DNA from: an uncultured Oscillospiraceae bacterium
GTDB lineage: Bacteria > Bacillota > Clostridia > Oscillospirales > Oscillospiraceae
NCBI GenBank assembly: GCA_910577805.1
Contig: CAJTOE010000008.1
Span: 1 to 34,416, forward strand
Length of the DNA: 34,416 nt
Direction of reading: 5' to 3'
Program-made: the position numbers and the translations under genes
In this document: in pieces, positions 1-7,396 of the stretch
How the letters are laid out: each line of letters begins with the position of its first letter
How positions within the stretch are numbered: the stretch's first letter is position 1
The notes under the pieces: generated by a model
Seen by the model: only the letters and a program-made list of their open reading frames with translations
Told to the model about the DNA's origin: nothing
The model's database searches: none

Positions 1-729
1 GTACACATTCCGGTGGTCATCAGCGAAAGCGGCTTGACCGATATGGTCTATAACGACTTTTTCATCGGTGAGGACTGCGACGTGACCATCGTAGCGGGCT
101 GCGGCATCCACAACTGCGGGGACCAGACCTCCCAGCACGACGGGCTTCACCGGTTCTTTGTGGGCAAAAACGCAAAGGTCCGCTATGTGGAACGCCATTA
201 CGGCGAGGGCGACGGGACTGGCGGACGGGTGATGAACCCGCAGACGGTGATCGAGATGGAAGAGGGCAGCTACATGGAGCTGGAGACCACCCAGATCAAG
301 GGCATCGATTCCACCCTGCGGACCACCAACGCCAAGCTGGGGGACCGGGCTACGCTTATTATCCACGAAAAGCTCATGACCCACGGGGACCAGGAGGCCA
401 AGGCCGATTTCACCGTGGAGCTGGACGGGGAGGACGCTCACGCCAACGTGATTTCCCGGTCCGTGGCCCGCGACCGGTCCAAGCAGATTTTCCTGTCCCG
501 CATCAACGGCAACGGCAAGTGCTACGGCCATTCCGAGTGTGACGCGATCATTATGGACGAAGCGGTGGTGTCCGCCATCCCGGAGGTCACCGCCAACAGC
601 CTGGAGGCCAGTCTGGTCCACGAGGCGGCTATCGGCAAGATTGCCGGAGAACAGCTTATCAAGCTTATGACGCTGGGCCTGACCGAGCAGGAGGCCGAGG
701 AGCAGATCATCAACGGATTTTTGAAATAA
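1..729 (+). CDS. SufB/SufD-family Fe-S cluster scaffold protein (5' end outside window)
   Basis: This is the C-terminal 242 residues of a SufB/SufD-family protein; the reading frame is open from base 1, so the start lies upstream. The family forms a beta-helix scaffold that works with the SufC ATPase to assemble iron-sulfur clusters in the cytoplasm. Family signatures seen are a GCGIHNCGD segment, a run of beta-helix-like repeats, a KCYGHSECDAIIMD segment with conserved cysteines, and the HEAAIGKI...EQLIKLMTLGL C-terminus with the acidic EAEEQII helix that ends SufB/D proteins. A sufC gene would be expected just upstream but cannot be seen. Whether it works as SufB or in a minimal SufBC system cannot be decided from the fragment. 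Confidence 0.9.
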   Translation, partial: VHIPVVISESGLTDMVYNDFFIGEDCDVTIVAGCGIHNCGDQTSQHDGLHRFFVGKNAKVRYVERHYGEGDGTGGRVMNPQTVIEMEEGSYMELETTQIKGIDSTLRTTNAKLGDRATLIIHEKLMTHGDQEAKADFTVELDGEDAHANVISRSVARDRSKQIFLSRINGNGKCYGHSECDAIIMDEAVVSAIPEVTANSLEASLVHEAAIGKIAGEQLIKLMTLGLTEQEAEEQIINGFLK

Positions 730-733
730 ACAC

Positions 734-772
734 ACAACGCCGCTGAGAAACACATGTTTTTCAGCGGCGTTG
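734..772. terminator. Bidirectional intrinsic terminator
   Basis: A 17-bp arm at 734-750 pairs with 756-772 across a 5-nt loop, with only one non-Watson-Crick position. The T run lies inside the 3' arm, and the matching A-rich 5' arm lets the hairpin serve the minus strand too. It sits between the convergent stops of the Suf gene and the PHP gene. Confidence 0.85.
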
Positions 773-780
773 TATGCTAT

Positions 781-1593
781 TCAGAGCATCCAGTCAATAT
801 CCAGCTCTACTTTGGCAAGGGAGACGTCCGGCTTGACCCGCTCCCCGTGAAAATCGCTGCCTCCGGTCACATGCAGGTGGTAGGTCCGGGCCAGCTTCCG
901 GTAAAAAGCCTGCTGTTCCGGCGTGTGCTTTGGATAAAAACACTCGATGGCATCCAGGCCGTACCCGGCCAGCTCCTTCACCAGAGCTTCCAGCTTATCG
1001 TCCTCCAGCTTCACCTGATAGGGGTGGGCCAGGGAGACCAGCCCCCCGGCGGCCTTTATAATCTCAATGCAGGTCCGTGCGTCCGGCTTCTGCCGCTCGA
1101 TGCGCTGGTACTCGTCGGTGTCCAGATAGCGGTCAAAGGCCTCGCGGGTGGTTTGGACGTACCCCCGCCGGACCATGACCTGTGCGAAATGGGGGCGTGC
1201 AATAACGTCGCCTCCGGCCAGCTCCTCCACCTCCGCCAGGGAGATGCCCACGCCCTTTTCCCACAAAAAGTCGATCATGCGGTACTTCCGCTCGTCCCGG
1301 CCTTGTTTGAGCTGCGTACATAATTGACGCAGGCCCTCCGCCTGGGGGGAGAACCGGTAGCCCAGAATATGCAGGCTCCGGTACTCCTTTGCGCCCAGCT
1401 CAACGCCGGGAATCACACGCACCCCCAGTGCCTTGCCCGCCTGGGCCGCTTCCTCCAGGCCGTCCAGGGTGTCGTGGTCGGTGAGGGCCAGCGCTTCAAT
1501 GCCCCGGTCTCTGGCCAGCCGGACCAGCTCTGAGGGCGTATACTGTCCGTCGGAAGCGGTGCTGTGGGTGTGCAGGTCGGTGATTTGTTTCAT
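781..1593 (-). CDS. PHP-domain metal-dependent phosphoesterase (YciV/TrpH-like)
   Basis: This 270-residue cytoplasmic protein belongs to the PHP phosphoesterase family, whose YciV/RNase AM members hydrolyse 3',5'-nucleoside bisphosphates or trim short RNA. Metal-binding motifs are visible in order: DLHTHSTASDG (residues 6-16), ALTDHDT (about 36-42), GVELG, ARPHFAQVM, LAHPYQ, and GGSDFHGE near the C-terminus. Length and motif order fit the stand-alone family, not the polymerase-linked PHP domains. Its ATG overlaps the TGA of the upstream metalloprotease gene in an ATGA, so it is the last gene of a three-gene minus-strand operon. The exact substrate is not determined by sequence. Confidence 0.88.
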   Translation of the reverse strand: MKQITDLHTHSTASDGQYTPSELVRLARDRGIEALALTDHDTLDGLEEAAQAGKALGVRVIPGVELGAKEYRSLHILGYRFSPQAEGLRQLCTQLKQGRDERKYRMIDFLWEKGVGISLAEVEELAGGDVIARPHFAQVMVRRGYVQTTREAFDRYLDTDEYQRIERQKPDARTCIEIIKAAGGLVSLAHPYQVKLEDDKLEALVKELAGYGLDAIECFYPKHTPEQQAFYRKLARTYHLHVTGGSDFHGERVKPDVSLAKVELDIDWML

Positions 1594-2657
1594 GTAAGTC
1601 CTCCTCCAAAATAGGTCACCAGAAGGTCCACGCAGGCGTCGTAGGACAAAATGCCCAGCTCCTGGCCGTTGCCCTTGAGAAATGCGTCATATACGTCCTG
1701 GGCGGTCGCCTCGGCAGGGGAGGAGCGGGCCGCCCAATAGTCGTGGTTGTCCGCCCAGTCCTGGGACAGCTCCGGGGTAAAGTACGTCTGGACAATCTGC
1801 GTCCAAAGCTCCGGCGACGCGGTATACAGGGCGCTGCTCAGCTCCATCAGGCCCATCAAATAGCCCGAATACATGAACACGGTATCCCCGCTGCGCACCG
1901 CCGCCGCGATGCCCACAAAATTTGCCTCCAGCTCAGAGGCCACCATCCGCTGGTGGGCCATCTCGTGGGCTATGACCGCCGGGCGCAGGCAGGCGGGCGC
2001 GTCGATATTCACGTTGGCCTCGCCGGTGAAGGGGAAATAGACCCCCGTGAAGCCCAGGTCACTTTGCAGCTTCGACCAGAGATACATGGGCTTGGTTTTT
2101 ACGCTTTTCATGCGCAGGCAGGGAAATTCACGCTCCAGGTTTTGGTAGAGTTCCGGTCCCCGGTCGAAGTAGTCCCGCTGGCTTTCCGCAAAATGCCCCG
2201 CCTCGTCCCGCTGGACCTGGCCGGACAGCGCGGCGGCGTTTTGGGCGAAATAGGCCGTGGTCAAGGCCAGCTCTTCTATTGTGTAGGGCTGGGGGGCAAG
2301 CCCGCTGCGCTGGGAGAAGCTTTTGGCGTAATAAGCGGCGTTCCACATCCAGTCCAGCCCGCACCACAGCCAGAGCAGAACCGCCAGCCAGGGGATCACG
2401 CGGCGCTTGAACTCTTTTTTCCAGAGCGCCCGGAGCGGGTAGAGAAGCAGCCACGCTCCGGCCAGCGTGACCAGAAGCTCCGCCGCTGAGAAGGGGAGGA
2501 AGGACCAGAACCGTCCCAGGCACTGTTCCACAGGGGCGATGACGTGGAGAACCCAGACCTCCATCCACGCCTGATTCCCCCGGACCAGATAGAACAGCCC
2601 GATCAAAGCCGCCGGGACGGCGAGAGGCAGCAGTGTAAACAGGATAGAGAGTATCAT
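1590..2657 (-). CDS. DUF3810-family membrane zinc metallopeptidase-like protein
   Basis: This 355-residue protein has three hydrophobic N-terminal segments (about residues 3-25, 55-76 and 88-105), then a soluble domain carrying a gluzincin-like HEMAHQ motif at 231-236 and a downstream acidic SELEAN segment that may supply the third zinc ligand. This layout matches DUF3810, a family of predicted membrane-anchored metallopeptidases with unknown substrates. The start chosen is the ATG at 2657, which overlaps the upstream PAP2 stop as ATGA and follows a GAGAGG ribosome site. A longer frame upstream exists but would run through the PAP2 gene. The pairing with PAP2 suggests an envelope role, which is inference. 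Confidence 0.8.
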   Translation of the reverse strand: MILSILFTLLPLAVPAALIGLFYLVRGNQAWMEVWVLHVIAPVEQCLGRFWSFLPFSAAELLVTLAGAWLLLYPLRALWKKEFKRRVIPWLAVLLWLWCGLDWMWNAAYYAKSFSQRSGLAPQPYTIEELALTTAYFAQNAAALSGQVQRDEAGHFAESQRDYFDRGPELYQNLEREFPCLRMKSVKTKPMYLWSKLQSDLGFTGVYFPFTGEANVNIDAPACLRPAVIAHEMAHQRMVASELEANFVGIAAAVRSGDTVFMYSGYLMGLMELSSALYTASPELWTQIVQTYFTPELSQDWADNHDYWAARSSPAEATAQDVYDAFLKGNGQELGILSYDACVDLLVTYFGGGLT

Positions 2658-3199
2658 AGGCCTCTCTTTTCTGCGGCGGCGTTCCAGACGGCGCAGGCCA
2701 GCAGGCCGCACAGACAGCCGATCACACAGCCCGCCAGCACGTCGCTGGGGTAATGCACCCCCACATACAGCCGGGACAGCCCCATGGCCGCGGCTAAGAT
2801 TAGCCCGGTGTACTTCATCCAGCGCCGGGGGAGGGTCCTGGCCCAGGCGGCGGCCGCCGCAAAGGCGGAGCAGGTGTGGCCGGAGGGAAAGGAGTTGGGG
2901 TCCGGCTCCTGGACCAGGGGGAGAAGCCCCGCCACGTCCAGCCAGGGCCGGGGGCGGGCGACCAGGTGTTTTAGGGTGACGTTGGTGACCAGCAGGCCCA
3001 GAAGCATGGCGCACAGGCCGCACAGGCCGGCTTTTCGGGTGGGCTTCCAGACCAGAAGGAGCAGGCAGGCGGCGATCCAGAATAAACCCTTGTCACCCAA
3101 ATGGGTGTAGAAACAGACCAGGGGGTCCAGCGCACCGCGCAGGACGTTTTGAATCCAGAGCAGGATGGCTCCGTCCAGGGGTTGAAGCAGTGTAAGCAT
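2654..3199 (-). CDS. PAP2-family membrane phosphatase
   Basis: This 181-residue, multi-pass membrane protein is of the type 2 phosphatidic acid phosphatase family. It shows all three motifs: KHLVARPRP (the K-x6-RP motif), SFPSGHTCS (PSGH), and SRLYVGVHYPSD (SR-x5-H-x3-D), which supply the catalytic histidines. Members dephosphorylate lipid phosphates such as undecaprenyl pyrophosphate or phosphatidic acid at the membrane. The ATG at 3199 is preferred because AAAGGA lies about 10 nt upstream; an in-frame extension to 3262 lacks such a site and would add a non-family N-terminus. It is the first gene of the PAP2/DUF3810/PHP operon and is divergent from the glycosyltransferase. Confidence 0.9.
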   Translation of the reverse strand: MLTLLQPLDGAILLWIQNVLRGALDPLVCFYTHLGDKGLFWIAACLLLLVWKPTRKAGLCGLCAMLLGLLVTNVTLKHLVARPRPWLDVAGLLPLVQEPDPNSFPSGHTCSAFAAAAAWARTLPRRWMKYTGLILAAAMGLSRLYVGVHYPSDVLAGCVIGCLCGLLACAVWNAAAEKRGL

Positions 3200-3279
3200 G
3201 GCGGTGTGATCCTTTCTGTTGTTTTGATGTAGAGCGGTGTGTGACTGGGGGAAATCGAACATAAGTCTTTTATTTCGGC

Positions 3280-3308
3280 TTGACGGAACCGGCGCGGCTG
3301 AATATAAT
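3280..3308 (+). promoter_or_regulatory. Sigma-A promoter of the glycosyltransferase gene
   Basis: The -35 is TTGACG (3280-3285) and the -10 is TATAAT (3303-3308), with a 17-nt spacer. Transcription should start near 3315, giving a leader of about 65 nt before the TTG start at 3383. Confidence 0.85.
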
Positions 3309-3332
3309 AACAGTGCGATACTGCTATCTTAC

Positions 3333-3363
3333 CATGTGCCGCCGGTTTGTCAAGCGGCACATG
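3333..3363. promoter_or_regulatory. Perfect 10-bp inverted repeat in the glycosyltransferase leader
   Basis: CATGTGCCGC at 3333-3342 is matched exactly by GCGGCACATG at 3354-3363, with an 11-nt loop. It lies after the predicted transcription start and ends 5 nt before the purine-rich ribosome site. It could be a repressor operator or an RNA hairpin affecting translation. There is no following T run, so it is not an intrinsic terminator. Confidence 0.6.
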
Positions 3364-3382
3364 ACGCGGGGGAGGGACATCC

Positions 3383-4456
3383 TTGAAACAGATCATCTGT
3401 CTGGCCCAGGACGAGTGGAGCACCACGCCCAGCCGGACCCAGCAGCTTGTAGGCCGGCTGAAGGACGTGCAGGTGCTGTATTTTGTCCCCGCCCGCAGTA
3501 TGCTGGACCAGTCCTACCGCAAGCGGGGCCGGAGGGTCCGGCCCAACGTCACGGTCTACACCCTGCCCCCGGTGCTGGAGGTCCCGGAGGATATGCGTCC
3601 CCTCTTTGCCCTGGAGCAGCGCCGCCTGGCGGGGTACATCGCAAAAGCCGCCGCCTCCCACCGCTTCCGCAGCCCCCTGCTGTGGACCACCTGCCCCGAC
3701 CAGGTCCACCTGCTGGATAAGCTGAACTATGACGCCCTGGTTTACGACTGCTTCCAGGACTGGAGCTTCCTGCCCCCGGACTGGGAGGGGACCCTGGCCC
3801 AGCTGGCCGACGTGGTGTTCGCGGCCTCCCCCGCTCTGGCCGACCGGCTGTCCCCGTGCAGCGGCAACATTGCCGTGCTGCCCTACGGCCATACCTACGC
3901 CCTGTTCGCCCAGTGCCCGCCCCCTCCGGCCACCTCCCCGGTGCTGGGCTACGCGGGGACCCTCTGGCCGGACCTGGACCTGTGGCCGGTGTTCTACACC
4001 GCCCAGCGCCACCCGGACTGGCGCTTTTTACTCCTGGGACGGCGGGAGCCTACCAAAATCATGGCCAAGCTGAAGCATCTGCCCAACGTGGGCATGACGG
4101 GCCGCTTACCCGCACGGGAGGTCCCCCGCTATCTGTCCCAATGCCATGTGCTTCTGGACCTGCGGCGGAAGGAGCAGGCGGAGGACATCCTCTCCCCCCG
4201 TCTGTACGAGTACCTGACCACCGGACGGCCCATCGTCTCCATGCTGGAGGAGGACCAGGTGGAGGCCTATCCGGACGTAATCTACGCCGCCCACAGCTTG
4301 GAGGAATTTGAGCGGATGTGCGTCAGAGCCATTCAGGAGCCTCCCGGCTGGGCCAGCCAGCGGCGGCGGGAGCACGGCGAAAACGCGGCCTGGAGCCAGC
4401 GCAGCGCCCAGGTCTCCCGCATTCTGAACACAGCGGGGCTTCTTTCTAAGAAATAA
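3383..4456 (+). CDS. Glycosyltransferase, GT4-like
   Basis: This 357-residue soluble protein looks like a two-domain GT-B glycosyltransferase of the group 1 (GT4) type. The C-terminal half has the usual order: GYAGTLWPDLDL, WRFLLLGR, LPNVGMTGRLPAREVPRYLSQCHVLL, then an SPRLYEYLTTGRPIV segment that corresponds to the E-x7-E nucleotide-sugar site. It resembles cell-surface polysaccharide transferases of the TuaH type. The start is a TTG directly after GGAGGG at a 6-nt distance. It is a single-gene unit with its own promoter, divergent from PAP2. The donor and acceptor are unknown. A role in envelope glycan synthesis is inference. Confidence 0.8.
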   Translation: MKQIICLAQDEWSTTPSRTQQLVGRLKDVQVLYFVPARSMLDQSYRKRGRRVRPNVTVYTLPPVLEVPEDMRPLFALEQRRLAGYIAKAAASHRFRSPLLWTTCPDQVHLLDKLNYDALVYDCFQDWSFLPPDWEGTLAQLADVVFAASPALADRLSPCSGNIAVLPYGHTYALFAQCPPPPATSPVLGYAGTLWPDLDLWPVFYTAQRHPDWRFLLLGRREPTKIMAKLKHLPNVGMTGRLPAREVPRYLSQCHVLLDLRRKEQAEDILSPRLYEYLTTGRPIVSMLEEDQVEAYPDVIYAAHSLEEFERMCVRAIQEPPGWASQRRREHGENAAWSQRSAQVSRILNTAGLLSKK

Positions 4457-4487
4457 TTGTGAAAGGTGACGAAAATGGTTTCATCTA

Positions 4488-4516
4488 TTGCAAAACGAAT
4501 GAAAATTGGATAGAAT
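4488..4516 (+). promoter_or_regulatory. Predicted promoter of the purine operon
   Basis: TTGCAA (4488-4493) and TAGAAT (4511-4516) are spaced by 17 nt. The -35 matches 4 of 6 consensus bases and the -10 matches 5 of 6. It would produce a leader of about 125 nt before purE. A second, weaker pair (TTGACG at 4576 and TATCTG at 4599) overlaps the leader hairpin and is less convincing. Confidence 0.65.
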
Positions 4517-4529
4517 CAAAAGGTAGTAC

Positions 4530-4623
4530 GGACAGAGCGGGCGGCTTTGCCTGGCTCCCTATCTGTTCAAACAATTTGACGGTTCACTAAATTTAGGCTA
4601 TCTGTCATACCCGCAGATAGCCT
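4530..4623 (+). promoter_or_regulatory. pur operon leader with alternative hairpins (candidate attenuator)
   Basis: A perfect 10-bp stem pairs 4595-4604 (AGGCTATCTG) with 4614-4623 (CAGATAGCCT) around a 9-nt loop, followed by the T-rich GTGTTATTTT. The heptamer CTATCTG occurs twice, at 4559-4565 and 4598-4604, so CAGATAG at 4614-4620 can pair with either copy. The first copy is also covered by a stem of GGACAGA (4530-4536) with TCTGTTC (4562-4568). This gives a terminator, antiterminator and anti-antiterminator logic. It does not match the purine, ZTP or ykkC-type riboswitch consensus elements I know. Ligand and function are unknown. Confidence 0.5.
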
Positions 4624-4649
4624 GTGTTATTTTCCAGGAGGTTAGAAAG

Positions 4650-5144
4650 ATGAAAAAAGCAGCCGTGATTATGGGCTCGGACAGCGATTGGCCGGTGGTC
4701 AAGGGCGCCTGCCAGCAGCTGGAGGCCTTCGGCATCCCCTACGAGGCCCACATTTTAAGCGCCCACCGCACCCCCGCTCAGGCGGCGGAGTTCGCCCGGA
4801 GCGCGCGGGCCAACGGCTTTGGCGTGCTGATCTGCGCCGCCGGGATGGCCGCCCATCTGGCGGGAGCCTTCGCGGGCAGCTCCACCCTGCCGGTCATCGG
4901 CATCCCCATGAAGGGCGGGGCCATGGACGGCCTGGACGCCCTGCTGGCTACGGTCCAGATGCCCAGCGGCATCCCCGTGGCGACGGTGGCCATCAACGGG
5001 GCCAAGAACGCCGCCGTGCTGGCCGCGCAGATTCTGGCGGTGAGCGACGACGCGCTGGCGGACAAGCTGGACGCGGCGCGGGCGGAGATGGCGGCGCAGA
5101 TCGCCGAAAAAGAGGCCAAGCTCCAGGCGGAGCTTCAGGCCTGA
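4650..5144 (+). CDS. purE: PurE, N5-carboxyaminoimidazole ribonucleotide mutase
   Basis: This 164-residue protein matches class I PurE, which moves the carboxyl group of N5-CAIR to give CAIR in purine synthesis. Visible signatures are GSDSDW (residues 9-14), SAHRTP (about 43-48) with the active-site histidine, AGMAAHLAG and the GIPMKGGAMDGLDALLATVQMPSGIPVATVAI segment. The start follows CAGGAGG with a 9-nt gap. It is the first gene of the operon and is separated from purF by 16 nt. No purK, the usual N5-CAIR-forming partner, is present in the window. The C-terminal 25 residues form an alanine-rich charged helix. Confidence 0.96.
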   Translation: MKKAAVIMGSDSDWPVVKGACQQLEAFGIPYEAHILSAHRTPAQAAEFARSARANGFGVLICAAGMAAHLAGAFAGSSTLPVIGIPMKGGAMDGLDALLATVQMPSGIPVATVAINGAKNAAVLAAQILAVSDDALADKLDAARAEMAAQIAEKEAKLQAELQA

Positions 5145-5160
5145 GGAAAGGAGAGCAGAA

Positions 5161-6588
5161 ATGGGCGGTTTTTTTGGCGCGATTTCCCAGGAAAAGGACG
5201 TGACCCTGGACCTGTTTTTCGGCGTGGACTACCACTCCCACCTGGGCACCCGCCGGGGCGGCATGGTGCTCTACGACCGGGAGAAGGGCTTTCAGCGGCA
5301 GATCCACAGCATTGAAAACACCCCCTTCCGGACCAAGTTTGAAAAAGATCTGGCGGAGTTCCGGGGCTGCTGCGGCATCGGCTGCATCAGCGACACCGAC
5401 CCTCAGCCCCTTCTGGTGCGCTCCCACTTGGGCCTGTACGCCATCACCACCGTGGGCATCATCAACAACGCGGAGGAGCTGGTGGAGAAATATTTCTCCG
5501 ACCACGGCCACCAGTTTATGGCAATGAGTTCCGGCAAGGTGAACGCTACTGAGCTGACCGCCGCCATCATCAACCAGAAGGACGACCTGGTCCAGGGCAT
5601 TTTACACGCCCAGGAGGAGATACGCGGTTCCATGACCCTGCTGATTCTGACCCAGGCGGGGGAGATTATCGCCGCCAGGGACAAAATGGGCCGCCTGCCG
5701 GTGCTGGTGGGCAAAAAAGAGGGGGGCTGCTGCGTCTCCTTTGAGTCCTTCGCCTACCATAAGCTGGGCTATGAGAACGCCTACGAGCTGGGGCCGCGGG
5801 AGATTGTCCGGGTGACGGCCGGCGGGGTGGAGACCCTGTCCCCGGCGGCGAAGGAAATGAAAATATGCGCTTTTTTGTGGAGCTACTACGGCTACCCCAA
5901 CTCCAATTACGAGGGCATCAACGTCGAGGTGATGCGCTACCGGAACGGGGAGATCATGGCCCGCGACGACGTGGCCCACGGACACCTGCCCAAGGTGGAC
6001 TACGTGGCGGGGGTGCCGGACTCCGGTGTGCCCCACGCCATCGGCTACGCCAACCGCAGCGGCAAGTTCTTTGCCCGTCCTTTTGTCAAGTACACCCCCA
6101 CCTGGCCCCGGTCCTTCATGCCCACGGACCAGAACGTCCGCAATCAGGTGGCAAAGATGAAGCAGATCCCCGTACCGGAGCTGATTGAGGGAAAAAAGCT
6201 GCTCTTCGTGGACGACTCCATCGTCCGGGGCACCCAGCTGCGGGAGACGGTGGAATTTTTGTACGAGTCCGGCGCGGAGGAGGTCCATATGCGTTCGGCC
6301 TGTCCGCCCATCATGTACAGCTGCAAGTATCTGAACTTTTCCCGCGGGAACTCGGACATGGATTTGCTGGCCCGCCGGACGGTCCAGGAGATCGAGGGCG
6401 ACGAGGGACAGCAGCATCTGGCGGAGTATGCCGACGCCCGCACCGAGCGGGGACAGTGTATGCTGAAAACCATCTGTGAGAAATTCGGGTTTGACTCCCT
6501 GGGCTATCAGTCCCTGGACGGCCTGCTGGAGGCCATCGGCCTGGACCAGAGCCAGGTGTGTACCTACTGCTGGACCGGGGAGGAGTAA
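5161..6588 (+). CDS. purF: PurF-like amidophosphoribosyltransferase lacking the catalytic Cys
   Basis: This 475-residue protein aligns with PurF, which makes phosphoribosylamine from PRPP. The C-terminal phosphoribosyltransferase half is intact, with the PRPP loop LFVDDSIVRGTQ at 349-359 and GVPDSG at 284-289. Cysteines at 236, 388, 467 and 470 occupy the places of the four [4Fe-4S] ligands of the Bacillus-type enzyme. The N-terminal glutaminase half is abnormal. The protein begins MGGFFG where PurF has MCGxxG, so the nucleophile Cys is Gly, and the RYST and HNGN glutamine-site motifs are replaced by ISDTD and GIINN. A good ribosome site (AAAGGAG) fixes the start, so no cysteine is hidden upstream. 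It may use free ammonia or a partner glutaminase; this is inference. Confidence 0.88.
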   Translation: MGGFFGAISQEKDVTLDLFFGVDYHSHLGTRRGGMVLYDREKGFQRQIHSIENTPFRTKFEKDLAEFRGCCGIGCISDTDPQPLLVRSHLGLYAITTVGIINNAEELVEKYFSDHGHQFMAMSSGKVNATELTAAIINQKDDLVQGILHAQEEIRGSMTLLILTQAGEIIAARDKMGRLPVLVGKKEGGCCVSFESFAYHKLGYENAYELGPREIVRVTAGGVETLSPAAKEMKICAFLWSYYGYPNSNYEGINVEVMRYRNGEIMARDDVAHGHLPKVDYVAGVPDSGVPHAIGYANRSGKFFARPFVKYTPTWPRSFMPTDQNVRNQVAKMKQIPVPELIEGKKLLFVDDSIVRGTQLRETVEFLYESGAEEVHMRSACPPIMYSCKYLNFSRGNSDMDLLARRTVQEIEGDEGQQHLAEYADARTERGQCMLKTICEKFGFDSLGYQSLDGLLEAIGLDQSQVCTYCWTGEE

Positions 6589-6661
6589 TTCTGGGGGTCC
6601 CCCTCCAGTATCGCACCACCCAACAAATAATCAACAAATAAAAAATCAGGAGGAGATTCAC

Positions 6662-7378
6662 ATGCAGAAGCTGGAGCAGATTTACGAGGGCAAAGCCAAA
6701 AAGGTGTACAGCACCGAGGACCCCAACCTGGTGATCGTGGACTACAAGGACGACGCTACCGCCTTCAACGGCCTGAAAAAGGGTACGATCGTGGGTAAGG
6801 GAGTCATCAACAACCAAATGACCAACCGCCTGATGGCGAAAATGGAAAAGGCCGGTATCCCCACCCATTTTGTGGAGGAGCTATCCGAGCGGGAGACCCT
6901 GGTGAAGCGGGTGGAGATCGTCCCTCTGGAGGTCATTATCCGCAATATCTCCGCCGGCTCCTTCGCCAAGCACTACGGCGTGGAAGAGGGCATCGTCTTT
7001 GACGCGCCTACCATCGAATTTTCGTACAAAAACGACGACCTGGGCGACCCCCTCATTAACGAGTACCACGCCCTGGCCTTGAAGCTGGCCTCCAAGGAGG
7101 AGATCGAGCAAATCAAAAAGTACGCCTTTGCGGTCAACGACGTGCTGAAAGCCTTCTGGAGCGAGTGCGGCGTGACCATCGTGGACTTCAAGCTGGAGTT
7201 CGGCCGCACCAGCGACGGGACCATCGTGCTGGCCGACGAGATTTCCCCCGACACCTGCCGCCTGTGGGACAGCAAGACCCACGAAAAGCTGGATAAGGAC
7301 CGCTTCCGCCGGGACATGGGCGGCGTGGAGGACGCATATTCCGAGATTATGCGCCGCCTGTTGCGCCACGACGCCTGA
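6662..7378 (+). CDS. purC: PurC, SAICAR synthetase
   Basis: This 238-residue ATP-dependent ligase joins CAIR and aspartate to form SAICAR in the purine pathway. It has the family start KLEQIYEGKAKKVY, the DDATAFNG loop, PLEVIIRNISAGS, FSYKNDDLGDPLINEYHA, and DFKLEFGR...LADEISPDTCRLWD, covering the ATP and substrate sites at the usual length for a bacterial PurC. The ATG at 6662 is chosen because AGGAGG lies 8 nt upstream; upstream in-frame codons overlap purF and lack family similarity. The 73-nt gap after purF contains a short direct repeat of CAACAAATA (6621 and 6632) and no terminator. Confidence 0.97.
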   Translation: MQKLEQIYEGKAKKVYSTEDPNLVIVDYKDDATAFNGLKKGTIVGKGVINNQMTNRLMAKMEKAGIPTHFVEELSERETLVKRVEIVPLEVIIRNISAGSFAKHYGVEEGIVFDAPTIEFSYKNDDLGDPLINEYHALALKLASKEEIEQIKKYAFAVNDVLKAFWSECGVTIVDFKLEFGRTSDGTIVLADEISPDTCRLWDSKTHEKLDKDRFRRDMGGVEDAYSEIMRRLLRHDA

Positions 7379-7396
7379 GCGCAGGAGGACACAGCC

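Noticed and set aside
2658..3023. Longer N-terminus for the DUF3810 gene
   Set aside because: The in-frame extension overlaps the PAP2 gene, while the ATG at 2657 has an ATGA overlap and a ribosome site.
4530..4623. Known purine, ZTP or ykkC-class riboswitch
   Set aside because: The conserved cores of these classes were looked for and not found. Only the alternative stems are supported.
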